NCBI GenBank assembly: GCA_024645155.1
Contig: JAHEGF010000063.1
Span: 1-14,686 of the forward strand
Direction of reading: 5' to 3'
DNA: 14,686 nt
From: Phyllobacteriaceae bacterium
GTDB taxonomy: Bacteria; Pseudomonadota; Alphaproteobacteria; Rhizobiales; Rhizobiaceae
The position numbers and the translations under genes are program-made. Shown here piece after piece: positions 5,832 to 12,895 of this stretch. The notes below the pieces were generated by a model that was given only the letters and a program-made list of their open reading frames with translations, searched no databases and was not told where the DNA came from. How positions within the stretch are numbered: position 1 is the first letter of the stretch; each line of letters begins with the position of its first letter.

Positions 5832-6986
5832 CTATTCGGCGGGTTGCGCCGCTTTACCCCCTGTTTCGGCGTTCTGGACTTCCTCCACCCACAAATTGTG
5901 ATGTTCCTTGGCCCAGTTGAGGTCAACTTCGCCGGAGCCCATTGCGTCGAACGCGCCTTCCATGCCGACCGAGCCGATATAGACATGCGCAAGGATGATG
6001 CAGATCATGATGACTGCGACAATGGCATGCCAGATCGTGTTGTACTGCTGCTCCTGAATGATCGTGTATGGTGGCTCATCCATGCCAACCAGAGCCGGCA
6101 GGTCGATACCGGCTCCGGCAAACATCCGCACTGTCCCTTCGAAGAAACTGTATTCGAACGGGAACATCAGCGCCCAGCCGGACACCGAAAGCGACAGCCC
6201 GCCGATCATGACAGTCCAGAAAATGATTTTCTGCCCCGCATTGAACTTTCGTGACGGCGGGTGGGAACCCTTGGTGAACAATCCGCCTCCTTTCGCCAGC
6301 CACAACAGGTCATGGCGGTTGGGGATATTGTGCAACACCCATGTGACAAAGGCGATCGCAAGGCCGAGCATAAAGGCAAACGACACATAATTATGGATCA
6401 TTTTCAGGAACGCGGTCATCGGGCCGAACGCGTCCTTGCCGATAATCGGCATCACCAGTTCCTTGCCAAACGATAGGTTGAGCCCGGTAAGGCCGAGAAT
6501 GATAAAGGCAACCGCCATCAGCCAGTGCGCCATGCGTTCCAGTGTCGAAAATCTCGTAATGGTCGTTCCCGACATGCCGTGTTCGACGCGAATCCGTCCG
6601 CGAATGGCAAAAAACAGCGCCAGCAATATCAGGGTCGCAAGGATTGCCAGGCCGAGATAGTCAAACAACGGGCCGTTGCGAAGCTCCCGCCAGGTCTCGC
6701 CGTGAGCCTGAACCAGCATCCCTGCCTTATCGTCGGGAATGGACACGGAACCACTGATGCCCTGGCGCACGTTGCGCCAGATCTCGGCGTCTGAAGACGT
6801 CCCGAGGACACCTCCCGGCACGTCGTTCCCGGCCGGTGCAATCTCCGACGTCGTGGCGTTTTCCGGAGGACGGACAGAGCTTTGCGCCACAGCACTTTCC
6901 ATCAGCATGCCAAAGGCGCTGATCAAAGTGACGACAAATGCCGTTGCGAGCAATCGCGACGCTTTGATTGCACAAAACCCGGTCAT
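5832..6986 (-). CDS. fdhC: formate dehydrogenase gamma subunit (membrane cytochrome b)
   Basis: The 384-residue membrane anchor of the FDH complex, carrying haem b and passing electrons from the beta subunit to the quinone pool or another acceptor. Residues about 9-33 are a signal or first hydrophobic segment, and 34-105 form a periplasmic extension that short homologues such as E. coli FdnI lack. Hydrophobic helices follow at about 109-127, 151-172, 198-218, 253-275 and 318-339. Candidate haem ligands are H154 (ERMAHW), H198 (MIHNY), H320 (WHAIV) and H334 (AHVYIG). The start at 6986 has GAGGGA 8 bases upstream. A 157-base gap with a hairpin separates it from the beta gene; downstream the propeller-cytochrome gene follows with almost no gap. 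The family assignment is strong. The symbol varies between species (fdhC, fdoI). Confidence 0.94.
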   Translation of the reverse strand: MTGFCAIKASRLLATAFVVTLISAFGMLMESAVAQSSVRPPENATTSEIAPAGNDVPGGVLGTSSDAEIWRNVRQGISGSVSIPDDKAGMLVQAHGETWRELRNGPLFDYLGLAILATLILLALFFAIRGRIRVEHGMSGTTITRFSTLERMAHWLMAVAFIILGLTGLNLSFGKELVMPIIGKDAFGPMTAFLKMIHNYVSFAFMLGLAIAFVTWVLHNIPNRHDLLWLAKGGGLFTKGSHPPSRKFNAGQKIIFWTVMIGGLSLSVSGWALMFPFEYSFFEGTVRMFAGAGIDLPALVGMDEPPYTIIQEQQYNTIWHAIVAVIMICIILAHVYIGSVGMEGAFDAMGSGEVDLNWAKEHHNLWVEEVQNAETGGKAAQPAE

Positions 6987-7094
6987 AGCAATATTCCCTC
7001 TTCAGCCCGCTAATATGTCAAGGCGTGAACCGCAGGCGCGATACGGCAATCGCAACGCGCCGCAACCCTTTAGCTTTTGTCCAGCCGGAGGGGA

Positions 7095-7119
7095 AGAAGG
7101 CGGCGCCATGCCGCCTTCT
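7095..7119 (-). terminator. stem-loop between FDH beta and gamma genes, possible attenuator or mRNA-stabilising hairpin
   Basis: A perfect 10-bp inverted repeat (agaaggcggc at 7095-7104, gccgccttct at 7110-7119) with a 5-base loop lies 24 bases after the beta-gene stop. On the minus strand the stem is followed by only a short pyrimidine stretch (TTCCCC), not a real U tract. A strong intrinsic terminator is therefore unlikely. Partial termination or protection of the upstream mRNA end would fit, giving less gamma than alpha and beta transcript. Confidence 0.55.
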
Positions 7120-7143
7120 CCAGACCTCCCGGGAAGCCACCTT

Positions 7144-7740
7144 TTAACCGCCTGCTTTCTGGTTATAGGCGGTGCCCCAACCCCAGGCGCCTGAGCCAAA
7201 TCCGCGTGCGACCACGCGCTCGCGATAGACCGCCGACACCACATCGCCGTCACCGGCAAGCAGTGCCTTGGTCGAGCACATTTCTGCACACAGTGGCAAC
7301 TTGCCTTCAGCCAGGCGGTTGCGTCCGTATTTCTGGAACTCGGCACCGGACATGTCTTCTTCCGGGCCACCGGCACAGAAGGTGCATTTGTCCATTTTTC
7401 CGCGAGAACCGAAATTCGACGACTGCGGGAACTGCGGCGCACCGAACGGACATGCGTAGAAACAATATCCGCAACCGATGCACAGGTCCTTGGAATGCAG
7501 TACAACGCCGTCATCCGTCTGGTAGAAGCAGTCAACCGGACAAACGGCCATGCACGGCGCGTCGGAACAATGCATGCATGCCACCGAGATCGACCGTTCA
7601 CCGGGCTTGCCGTCATTGATGGTGACAACACGCCTGCGGTTTACTCCCCAAGGCACCTCATGCTCGTTTTTGCAAGCCGTGACACAGGCGTTGCATTCGA
7701 TGCAACGCTCGGCATCACAGAGGAACTTCATTCTAGCCAT
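7144..7740 (-). CDS. fdhB: formate dehydrogenase beta subunit, four [4Fe-4S] iron-sulfur protein (FDH3B type)
   Basis: The 198-residue electron-transfer subunit, with no signal of its own, that would be exported together with alpha. Sixteen cysteines arranged in four groups can bind four [4Fe-4S] clusters: C13/16/19/23, C55/58/63/67, C87/90/93/97 and C119/122/151/155. C8 and C71 are additional. The spacing CxxCxxCxxxC and the CxxCxxxxCxxxCP group are those of the DMSO-reductase-family beta subunits. There is no C-terminal membrane helix, unlike E. coli FdnH (about 290 aa), so this is the shorter FDH3B form and depends on gamma for membrane docking. The ATG at 7740 has a GGGAGG site about 9 bases upstream, and the gene follows the alpha stop by 20 bases. 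The identification is firm. Confidence 0.95.
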   Translation of the reverse strand: MARMKFLCDAERCIECNACVTACKNEHEVPWGVNRRRVVTINDGKPGERSISVACMHCSDAPCMAVCPVDCFYQTDDGVVLHSKDLCIGCGYCFYACPFGAPQFPQSSNFGSRGKMDKCTFCAGGPEEDMSGAEFQKYGRNRLAEGKLPLCAEMCSTKALLAGDGDVVSAVYRERVVARGFGSGAWGWGTAYNQKAGG

Positions 7741-7760
7741 ATCGTAATTCCTCCCTTGGC

Positions 7761-10679
7761 CTACGCCCGCTCAATGCGGCAAAGCGTGGCTTTTGTTTCT
7801 TGCATCTGGGTGACCGAGTCGTAACCATAGGTCTGAGCCGTGTTACTGGCTTCGCCCAGGACATACGGATCCGCACCCGGCGGGTATTTGTGACGCTGGT
7901 CTTCACCCTGGAAATGGCCGCCAAAATGGAACGGCATGAAGGCAACGCCCGTGCCGACCCTTTCGGTGATCATTGCCATGACCTTTACCTTGCCGCCTTC
8001 GGGACCATGAACCCAGACCGTATCCTTGTCGCGAATACCGAGATTGTTGGCATCGCGCGGATTGATCTCGACAAACATGTCCTGCTGCAGTTCGGCAAGC
8101 CACGGATTGGACCGAGTCTCGTCACCGCCGCCTTCGTATTCGACCAGGCGGCCGGAGGTCAGGATCATCGGAAAGTCCTTCGAGAAGTCCTTATCCTGGA
8201 TCGACTTGTAGGCGGTCGGAACGCGCCAGAAAGTCTTGTCCTCATAGGTCGCATAGGTTTCAACCAGGTCGCGACGGTTGGTGTAGAGAGGTTCGCGATG
8301 CAACGGCACCGGATCCGGGAAGGTCCACACCACCGTGCGCGCCTTGGCGTTACCGTAGGGTGCGCAACCATGCTTGATCGCAACCCTCTGGATGCCGCCA
8401 GAAAGATCGACTTTCCAGTTAACGCCGGCCATCTTCTCGGCATCGTCACCGCCGCCGGCCACCTTCTTGATTGCCGCAAGCTCGTCGGCGGTCAGATCGC
8501 CGTCCCATCCGAGCTTTTGCAGCATTCCGTAGGTGAATTCCGGATAGCCGTCCTTGATTTCCGAACCGACAGGGTAAACGCCCTCGGCCAGGAGGTTCTG
8601 GCCATCACGCTCGACACCGAACCGGGCCCGGAAACCCATGCCGCCTTCGGCAACCGGTTTGGAGATGTCATAGAGGTTCGGCGAACCCGGATGCTTGATT
8701 TCCGGAGTGCCCCAGCTTGGCCACGGAAGACCGTAGTAGTCGCCGTCGGCAGGACCGCCATTGGCGCGCAGCGTCGTCTTGTCAAACGTATGCTGGTTGG
8801 CCATGTGCAGTTTCAGCCGTTCCGGTGACTGGCCGGTATAACCGATCGTCCACATGCCGCGGTTGAACTCGCGGGTTATGTCCTCGATCAGGGGCTCGTC
8901 ATTTTCGACCTTGATGTTGCGGAACATCTGTTCGGCAAATCCGAGCTTCTTGGCCAGCAGATAGGCGATCGTTTGGTCCGGTTTGGATTCAAACAGCGGC
9001 TCCACGACCTTGTCACGCCATTGCAGCGAACGGTTTGATGCGGTCACCGATCCATAGGTTTCGAACTGCGTGCTCGCAGGCAGCAGATAGACACCGTCGG
9101 TGCGGTCCGAAAGCACGGCCGACATGGTCGGATAAGGGTCGATGATGACCAGAGTATCCAGTTTCTCCATGGCGGTCTTCATTTCCGGAAGACGGGTCTG
9201 CGAGTTCGGCGCATGTCCCCAGAACACCATGACCTTGGTGTTGTCGGGCTGCAGGAGGTTTTCCTTGGCCTCCAGGACACCGTCGATCCAGCGCGAAACC
9301 GGAATGCCGGTTTCGTTCATCATCGCCTTGTCCTTGCCGTCCTTGCCGGGCATCGTCGCGAACCGGCCTTTCAACCAGTCGAGATCCTCGTCCCACACGC
9401 GGGCCCAGTGTGCCCATGATCCTGCCGCCAGACCGTAGTAACCCGGCAATGTGTCGGCAAGCACGCCAAGATCGGTCGCACCCTGCACATTGTCATGGCC
9501 GCGGAAGATGTTGGTTCCGCCACCGGCAGCACCCATGTTTCCGAGCGCAAGTTGCAGGATACAGTAGGCGCGGGTGTTGTTGTTGCCATTCGTGTGCTGC
9601 GTTCCGCCCATGCACCAGATCACCGTACCGGGACGGTTGTTGGCCATGAGCTGGGCAACGCGTTTCAGTTGTGAACCCGGAACGCCGGTAACCCGTTCGG
9701 TCTCTTCCGGCGTCCATTTCATGACTTCGTCTTTGACCTGGTCGAGGCCCCACACGCGGGTCTGGATGAACTCCTTGTCTTCCCAGCCATTCTGGAAGAT
9801 GTGGAACAATATCCCCCAGATCAGCGCCACGTCGCTGCCCGGGCGGAACCGGACATATTCATCGGCATGTGCTGCCGTGCGCGTGAAACGCGGATCGCAA
9901 ACGATCAACGGCGCATTGTTCTCTTCCTTGGCTTTGAGAATGTGCAGCAGCGAGACCGGATGCGCTTCAGCCGGATTGCCGCCGATCAGGAAGATGGCAC
10001 GCGAATTGTGGATATCATTGTAGGAGTTTGTCATCGCGCCGTAGCCCCAGGTGTTGGCAACACCTGCAACCGTGGTGGAATGACAGATACGCGCCTGGTG
10101 ATCGACATTGTTCGAGCCCCAATAGGCTGCAAACTTGCGCACCAGATAGGCCTGCTCGTTGTTGTGTTTTGCAGAACCGAGCCAGTAAACAGAATCCGGT
10201 CCCGACGAATCGCGAACGGCAAGCATCTTGTCGCCAATTTCGTTTACGGCTTCGTCCCAGGAGATTCGCTGCCATTTGCCACCGGCAAGCTTCATCGGAT
10301 ATTTCAGCCGGCGTTCGCCATGGGCGTGCTCGCGAACCGAAGCGCCCTTGGCACAATGTGCGCCGAGATTAAATGGAGAGTCAAAGCCCGGTTCCTGACC
10401 GGTCCAGACACCACTTTGTACTTCTGCCAGCACGGTGCAGCCAACCGAACAGTGCGTGCACACCGACTTGATTACTTCGGTCTTGGTACCAGCCGCGCCC
10501 TGCGCTTCGGATTTCGTCACCATGCCACCTGAGAACGCAGATGCTGCGGCGATACCACCGGCTGCAAGCCCCGAGCGTTTCAGGAACGTACGGCGATCAA
10601 CCGCCGCATTGGCCAGCTCCGAAACGGCAGATGACAACCGGGGGCCTTTCGCAACCCCATTTGTCTTCTTCCTGAGCAT
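7761..10679 (-). CDS. fdhA: formate dehydrogenase alpha subunit, Tat-exported Mo/W-bis-MGD catalytic subunit (Cys type)
   Basis: The 972-residue catalytic subunit that oxidises formate to CO2 on a molybdenum or tungsten bis-pterin cofactor in the periplasm. The Tat signal is clear: DRRTFLKRSG at residues 28-37, then a hydrophobic region to about 52. The proximal [4Fe-4S] site is C74, C77, C81 and C109. The metal ligand is C199 in RICHSTT, followed by the essential H200; E. coli FdnG and FdoG have selenocysteine here, so no Sec machinery is needed. The C-terminal molybdopterin-dinucleotide-binding domain starts near residue 845 (PMILTSGRLVEYEGGG). Length and domain order are normal for the family. 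The ATG at 10679 has GGGAGA 5 bases upstream. The gene sits between the small Tat-target gene and the beta gene. Metal choice cannot be read from the sequence. Identity is very secure. Confidence 0.97.
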   Translation of the reverse strand: MLRKKTNGVAKGPRLSSAVSELANAAVDRRTFLKRSGLAAGGIAAASAFSGGMVTKSEAQGAAGTKTEVIKSVCTHCSVGCTVLAEVQSGVWTGQEPGFDSPFNLGAHCAKGASVREHAHGERRLKYPMKLAGGKWQRISWDEAVNEIGDKMLAVRDSSGPDSVYWLGSAKHNNEQAYLVRKFAAYWGSNNVDHQARICHSTTVAGVANTWGYGAMTNSYNDIHNSRAIFLIGGNPAEAHPVSLLHILKAKEENNAPLIVCDPRFTRTAAHADEYVRFRPGSDVALIWGILFHIFQNGWEDKEFIQTRVWGLDQVKDEVMKWTPEETERVTGVPGSQLKRVAQLMANNRPGTVIWCMGGTQHTNGNNNTRAYCILQLALGNMGAAGGGTNIFRGHDNVQGATDLGVLADTLPGYYGLAAGSWAHWARVWDEDLDWLKGRFATMPGKDGKDKAMMNETGIPVSRWIDGVLEAKENLLQPDNTKVMVFWGHAPNSQTRLPEMKTAMEKLDTLVIIDPYPTMSAVLSDRTDGVYLLPASTQFETYGSVTASNRSLQWRDKVVEPLFESKPDQTIAYLLAKKLGFAEQMFRNIKVENDEPLIEDITREFNRGMWTIGYTGQSPERLKLHMANQHTFDKTTLRANGGPADGDYYGLPWPSWGTPEIKHPGSPNLYDISKPVAEGGMGFRARFGVERDGQNLLAEGVYPVGSEIKDGYPEFTYGMLQKLGWDGDLTADELAAIKKVAGGGDDAEKMAGVNWKVDLSGGIQRVAIKHGCAPYGNAKARTVVWTFPDPVPLHREPLYTNRRDLVETYATYEDKTFWRVPTAYKSIQDKDFSKDFPMILTSGRLVEYEGGGDETRSNPWLAELQQDMFVEINPRDANNLGIRDKDTVWVHGPEGGKVKVMAMITERVGTGVAFMPFHFGGHFQGEDQRHKYPPGADPYVLGEASNTAQTYGYDSVTQMQETKATLCRIERA

Positions 10680-10749
10680 TTCAATCTCCCTTTATTTTGT
10701 TGCGTACCGCAGACGCCGCACGCACAACCATTGTGTCAGAAGCAATTGC

Positions 10750-10765
10750 CCCGGTCAGAACCGGG
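10750..10765 (-). other. small stem-loop at the stop codon of the Tat-target gene
   Basis: A perfect 6-bp inverted repeat (cccggt at 10750-10755, accggg at 10760-10765) with a 4-base loop overlaps the TGA of the 65-aa gene, 71 bases before the FDH alpha start. No U tract follows on the minus strand, so it is more likely an mRNA-processing or stabilising structure than a terminator. It may be chance. Confidence 0.3.
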
Positions 10766-10952
10766 CTGTCTTGTAAAAAGTCTTCACATGTTCGGTTTCA
10801 CGATATCCCGCACCTTTCGCGGAATTGGTCGTTGCCTCTGCCTCTGCTGGTTTCCCGGCAACCAGGGCGGCGCCGCTGGCGACGCTGCCAAGTCCGGCGA
10901 ATTTGAGGAAACCGCGGCGACTAGTCTTGGCGCCTTCTTTCTTATCAGCCAT
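10755..10952 (-). CDS. formate dehydrogenase-region Tat-target small protein
   Basis: A 65-residue protein with a twin-arginine signal, SRRGFLKFAG at residues 11-20, followed by a hydrophobic, glycine/alanine-rich stretch (about 20-33) and an AEA-type cleavage region near 36-40. Only about 25 residues would remain after cleavage, ending in HVKTFYKTARF. This matches the known small family described as the FDH-region Tat target (TIGR02811, by memory), which is encoded directly upstream of FDH alpha genes. The start ATG at 10952 has GAGGA about 7 bases upstream. The mature peptide is too short for catalysis; it may be a tiny subunit of FDH or a companion in export. The gene is 75 bases before FDH alpha and 73 bases after torD. 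Confidence 0.88.
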   Translation of the reverse strand: MADKKEGAKTSRRGFLKFAGLGSVASGAALVAGKPAEAEATTNSAKGAGYRETEHVKTFYKTARF

Positions 10953-11025
10953 TTGCTGTCCTCATATTCCGTCCCTTTTTTCACAGTCACACAGCGGCTG
11001 AGACGGGTTGGCCGCCATGTGCGTA

Positions 11026-11631
11026 TTACATTTCAAATGCCGCCTGCTCGATTTCCATGAACAGGCGCCCGATTGTGCCGACCGGTTGGTAGAACACCGC
11101 TTTCTCGGCTTTCTCGAGATCGGAAAACATGTGCCCGGCCCATTTGCCAATATGATCATTGAAAAAGCGGCGCTGTTCCTCAACACTCGCCGGGTGATCA
11201 AATTCTCCGGTTATCAGGCCGCGCATCATGTCCATCAGCGCGGCAATGTGATCCTCCGGTTCCTTGACCGACGGGATGCGTTCGATACCGAATTCCGCCA
11301 TCGCGTTTCTCAGGCGGGCAAGTGGTTTTTCGTTGAGAAAGCCGGTCAGGTAATAGGATCCGAACGGAAGGACCTCGCCACGGCCGATGCCGATGAACAG
11401 ATCCTGGTATTCTTCCGCGATCGTCGAAGCTGGCAATTTTATGGCCAAATGCGCCAATGAGGCATAAGCCTGCCCAAGCGCCGATGCATCGCCTTCAATG
11501 CCGGCAACCGCACTCAAGGTCTGTTTGTCAGGTGCACGTGCAAGAAGCGCGGCCAACAGTCCATAGACGTCGGCCCGAAGTGCATCTTCCTCCACGATGA
11601 CTGCCTTGTGCAGTTTGGAACCTGTTCTCAT
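11026..11631 (-). CDS. TorD-family cytoplasmic chaperone for FDH alpha maturation
   Basis: A 201-residue, helix-rich soluble protein of the TorD/DmsD/NarJ family, which binds the Tat signal of apo-molybdoenzymes and holds them until the cofactor is loaded. Family landmarks are the YQDLFIGIGRGEVLPFGSYY block at residues 75-94, and EPEDHIAALMDMM at 124-136, the conserved E(P)xDHxxxxL signature. The start at 11631 has AGGAGG 6 bases upstream, a very strong site. It is the first gene of the FDH operon as seen here, and a 156-base non-coding stretch before it probably holds the promoter. The substrate is almost certainly the FDH alpha subunit encoded two genes downstream, by context. Whether it also handles the small Tat-target protein is unknown. 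Confidence 0.9.
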   Translation of the reverse strand: MRTGSKLHKAVIVEEDALRADVYGLLAALLARAPDKQTLSAVAGIEGDASALGQAYASLAHLAIKLPASTIAEEYQDLFIGIGRGEVLPFGSYYLTGFLNEKPLARLRNAMAEFGIERIPSVKEPEDHIAALMDMMRGLITGEFDHPASVEEQRRFFNDHIGKWAGHMFSDLEKAEKAVFYQPVGTIGRLFMEIEQAAFEM

Positions 11632-11671
11632 GCAGATCCTCCTGCATCAAGTTAACAACCGATTCCGCCAC

Positions 11672-11696
11672 CGCAGCAAGGGAATTCGTTGCTGCG
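11672..11696 (-). promoter_or_regulatory. inverted repeat in the torD leader (operator or leader hairpin)
   Basis: A perfect 8-bp inverted repeat, cgcagcaa at 11672-11679 and ttgctgcg at 11689-11696, with a 9-base spacer. It lies 41 bases before the torD ATG. It could be a regulator site near the transcription start or a hairpin in the mRNA leader. No known regulator motif is recognised. Confidence 0.4.
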
Positions 11697-11744
11697 CTGC
11701 GTATAAATCGCAGTGCAAGTCATAAAACTCAAACTTAAGTCTAA

Positions 11745-11766
11745 GGTGCAATGCAACAATTGCACC
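11745..11766 (-). terminator. inverted repeat after the DUF2160 gene: weak terminator or operator
   Basis: A perfect 8-bp inverted repeat, ggtgcaat at 11745-11752 and attgcacc at 11759-11766, with a 6-base spacer, 22 bases after the stop of the DUF2160 gene. On the minus strand it is followed by TTAGACTTAAG, which is not a convincing U tract. It may end the glycerol operon or be an operator for the FDH operon. Confidence 0.4.
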
Positions 11767-11787
11767 CAAAGGTGGCGGGACGCCGAT

Positions 11788-12069
11788 TTACACGAAGCGA
11801 AAAACGAAAAGGCCCCACACCACCGCTATGCCCAGGGGACCCCAGAGCGGAGTTCCCATCAAGCCGAGCCAGGCGAGAAAGATGAACGCGCTGCCCAGGA
11901 GCGAAATGAACAGCCGGTCGCCTCGCGTTGTATCGAGGCCGAACACGCCACGCCGCGGGCTTCCGCCCGGCACGCGATATTCCCACGCCGACATGACGGC
12001 AAGGCAGAACACGATGAAGGCGAAAAATGCCGCTGTAGGCCACGTCCAAGCCATCCAGGAAAGACCCAT
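11788..12069 (-). CDS. DUF2160 small integral membrane protein of the glycerol ABC importer operon
   Basis: A 93-residue inner-membrane protein with three hydrophobic helices at about residues 10-28, 53-70 and 74-91. A polar loop between the first two contains the conserved-looking YRVPGGSPRRG and DTTRGDRLFISLLG stretches that I associate with DUF2160. This family typically lies in glycerol-uptake operons of rhizobia right after the second permease, as here (in Rhizobium leguminosarum the gene in this place is, from memory, glpU). Its exact role is unknown; it may stabilise the permease complex. GGGGGA lies 8 bases before the ATG at 12069, and only 25 bases separate it from glpQ. It appears to be the last gene of this operon part before the 156-base gap; the binding protein and glycerol kinase often found next are absent here. 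Confidence 0.85.
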   Translation of the reverse strand: MGLSWMAWTWPTAAFFAFIVFCLAVMSAWEYRVPGGSPRRGVFGLDTTRGDRLFISLLGSAFIFLAWLGLMGTPLWGPLGIAVVWGLFVFRFV

Positions 12070-12094
12070 TGTGCTATTCCCCCGCTTTCACAAT

Positions 12095-12895
12095 TCATAC
12101 CCGGCCAAGGGCGAAACCCTTGGCGATGTAGTTGCGGACAAAGTAGATGACGAATGCGCCGGGAACGATAGTCAGCGTTCCGGCAGCAGCCAGCAATCCC
12201 AGTTCATACCCCGCCGTTGACGCCGTCCTGGTCATGGTGGCCGCAATCGGCTTTGCCTCGACGGCAGTCAGGGTTTTTGCCAGCAGAAGTTCGACCCATG
12301 AGAACATGAAGCAGAAGAACATCGCTACACCGACGCCAGCGGCAATTGTCGGCAGGAAGATCTTGAAAAAGAAACTGGGAAAGGAATGCCCGTCAATATA
12401 GGCGGTTTCGTCGAGTTCCTTGGGAACACCGGACATGAACCCCTCGAGAATCCACACGGCAAGCGGAATGTTAAACAACGTATGTGCCAGCGCCACTGCC
12501 AGGTAGGTGTCAAACAGTCCGACCGCCGAATACAACTGGAAAAACGGCAGGGCAAATACCGCTGCGGGAGCCATGCGGTTGGTCAAAAGCCAGAAGAACA
12601 GGTGCTTGTCGCCGACAAACCGGTACCGTGAAAAGGCGTAGGCAGCAGGCAGGGCTACTGCAACCGAAAGGACGGTGTTGATCGACACATAGGCGAGTGA
12701 ATTGACATAACCCATGTACCATGTCGGGTCGGTGAAAATCTTTTCGTAATTTTCCAAAGTGAAATTCTGTGGCCACAACGAAAATGATCCGAGAATCTCG
12801 TTCGTCGTCTTGAATGACATGTTGAGAAGCCAGTAAATCGGCGCCATCAGAAAAATGATGTATATCAGCGGGATCAGGCGGCTGGAACGGTTCAT
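12095..12895 (-). CDS. glpQ: glycerol ABC transporter permease GlpQ
   Basis: A 266-residue inner-membrane permease of the carbohydrate (MalG-like) ABC family, with about six transmembrane helices (for example 8-26, 68-88, 105-122, 130-150, 184-206 and 236-255). The EAA loop that contacts the ATPase is at about 155-182 (VPKELDETAYIDGHSF). I choose the ATG at 12895, whose first base overlaps the glpP TGA (TGATG) and which has GAGGAG 5 bases upstream. The GTG at 12898 would sit too close to that site. The glycerol assignment rests on similarity to the rhizobial GlpQ sequences I recall and on the order GlpT-GlpP-GlpQ-DUF2160. The permease family is certain, the substrate likely. Confidence 0.9.
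   Translation of the reverse strand: MNRSSRLIPLIYIIFLMAPIYWLLNMSFKTTNEILGSFSLWPQNFTLENYEKIFTDPTWYMGYVNSLAYVSINTVLSVAVALPAAYAFSRYRFVGDKHLFFWLLTNRMAPAAVFALPFFQLYSAVGLFDTYLAVALAHTLFNIPLAVWILEGFMSGVPKELDETAYIDGHSFPSFFFKIFLPTIAAGVGVAMFFCFMFSWVELLLAKTLTAVEAKPIAATMTRTASTAGYELGLLAAAGTLTIVPGAFVIYFVRNYIAKGFALGRV

Larger units (their letters stand above)
11632..11787 (-). promoter_or_regulatory. non-coding region between the glycerol importer and FDH operons; presumed FDH promoter region
   Basis: This 156-base stretch carries no gene. It is AT-richer than its surroundings in the part 11699-11745 and holds two separate perfect inverted repeats (listed separately), plus the palindrome acttaagt at 11733-11740. 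An FDH operon promoter should lie here because torD has the strongest ribosome site and the widest upstream gap, but I cannot assign -35/-10 boxes with confidence. Confidence 0.45.

Noticed and set aside
7800..8828. Long open frame on the plus strand (342 codons) opposite FDH alpha
   Set aside because: It is fully antisense to a certain gene, has no recognisable domain, and its composition is that of a mirrored GC-rich coding frame.
10070..10090. Possible selenocysteine insertion at the FDH alpha active site
   Set aside because: The codon at the metal-ligand position encodes Cys, and there is no in-frame TGA within the gene.
9801..10532. Plus-strand open frame of 243 codons opposite the N-terminal half of FDH alpha
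   Set aside because: It is antisense to the [4Fe-4S] and metal-site region of FDH alpha, with no motif of its own.
11741..12049. Alternative minus-strand frame (102 codons) overlapping the DUF2160 gene
   Set aside because: The overlapping frame lacks membrane periodicity, while the 93-aa frame has three clean helices, a recognisable family pattern and a good ribosome site.
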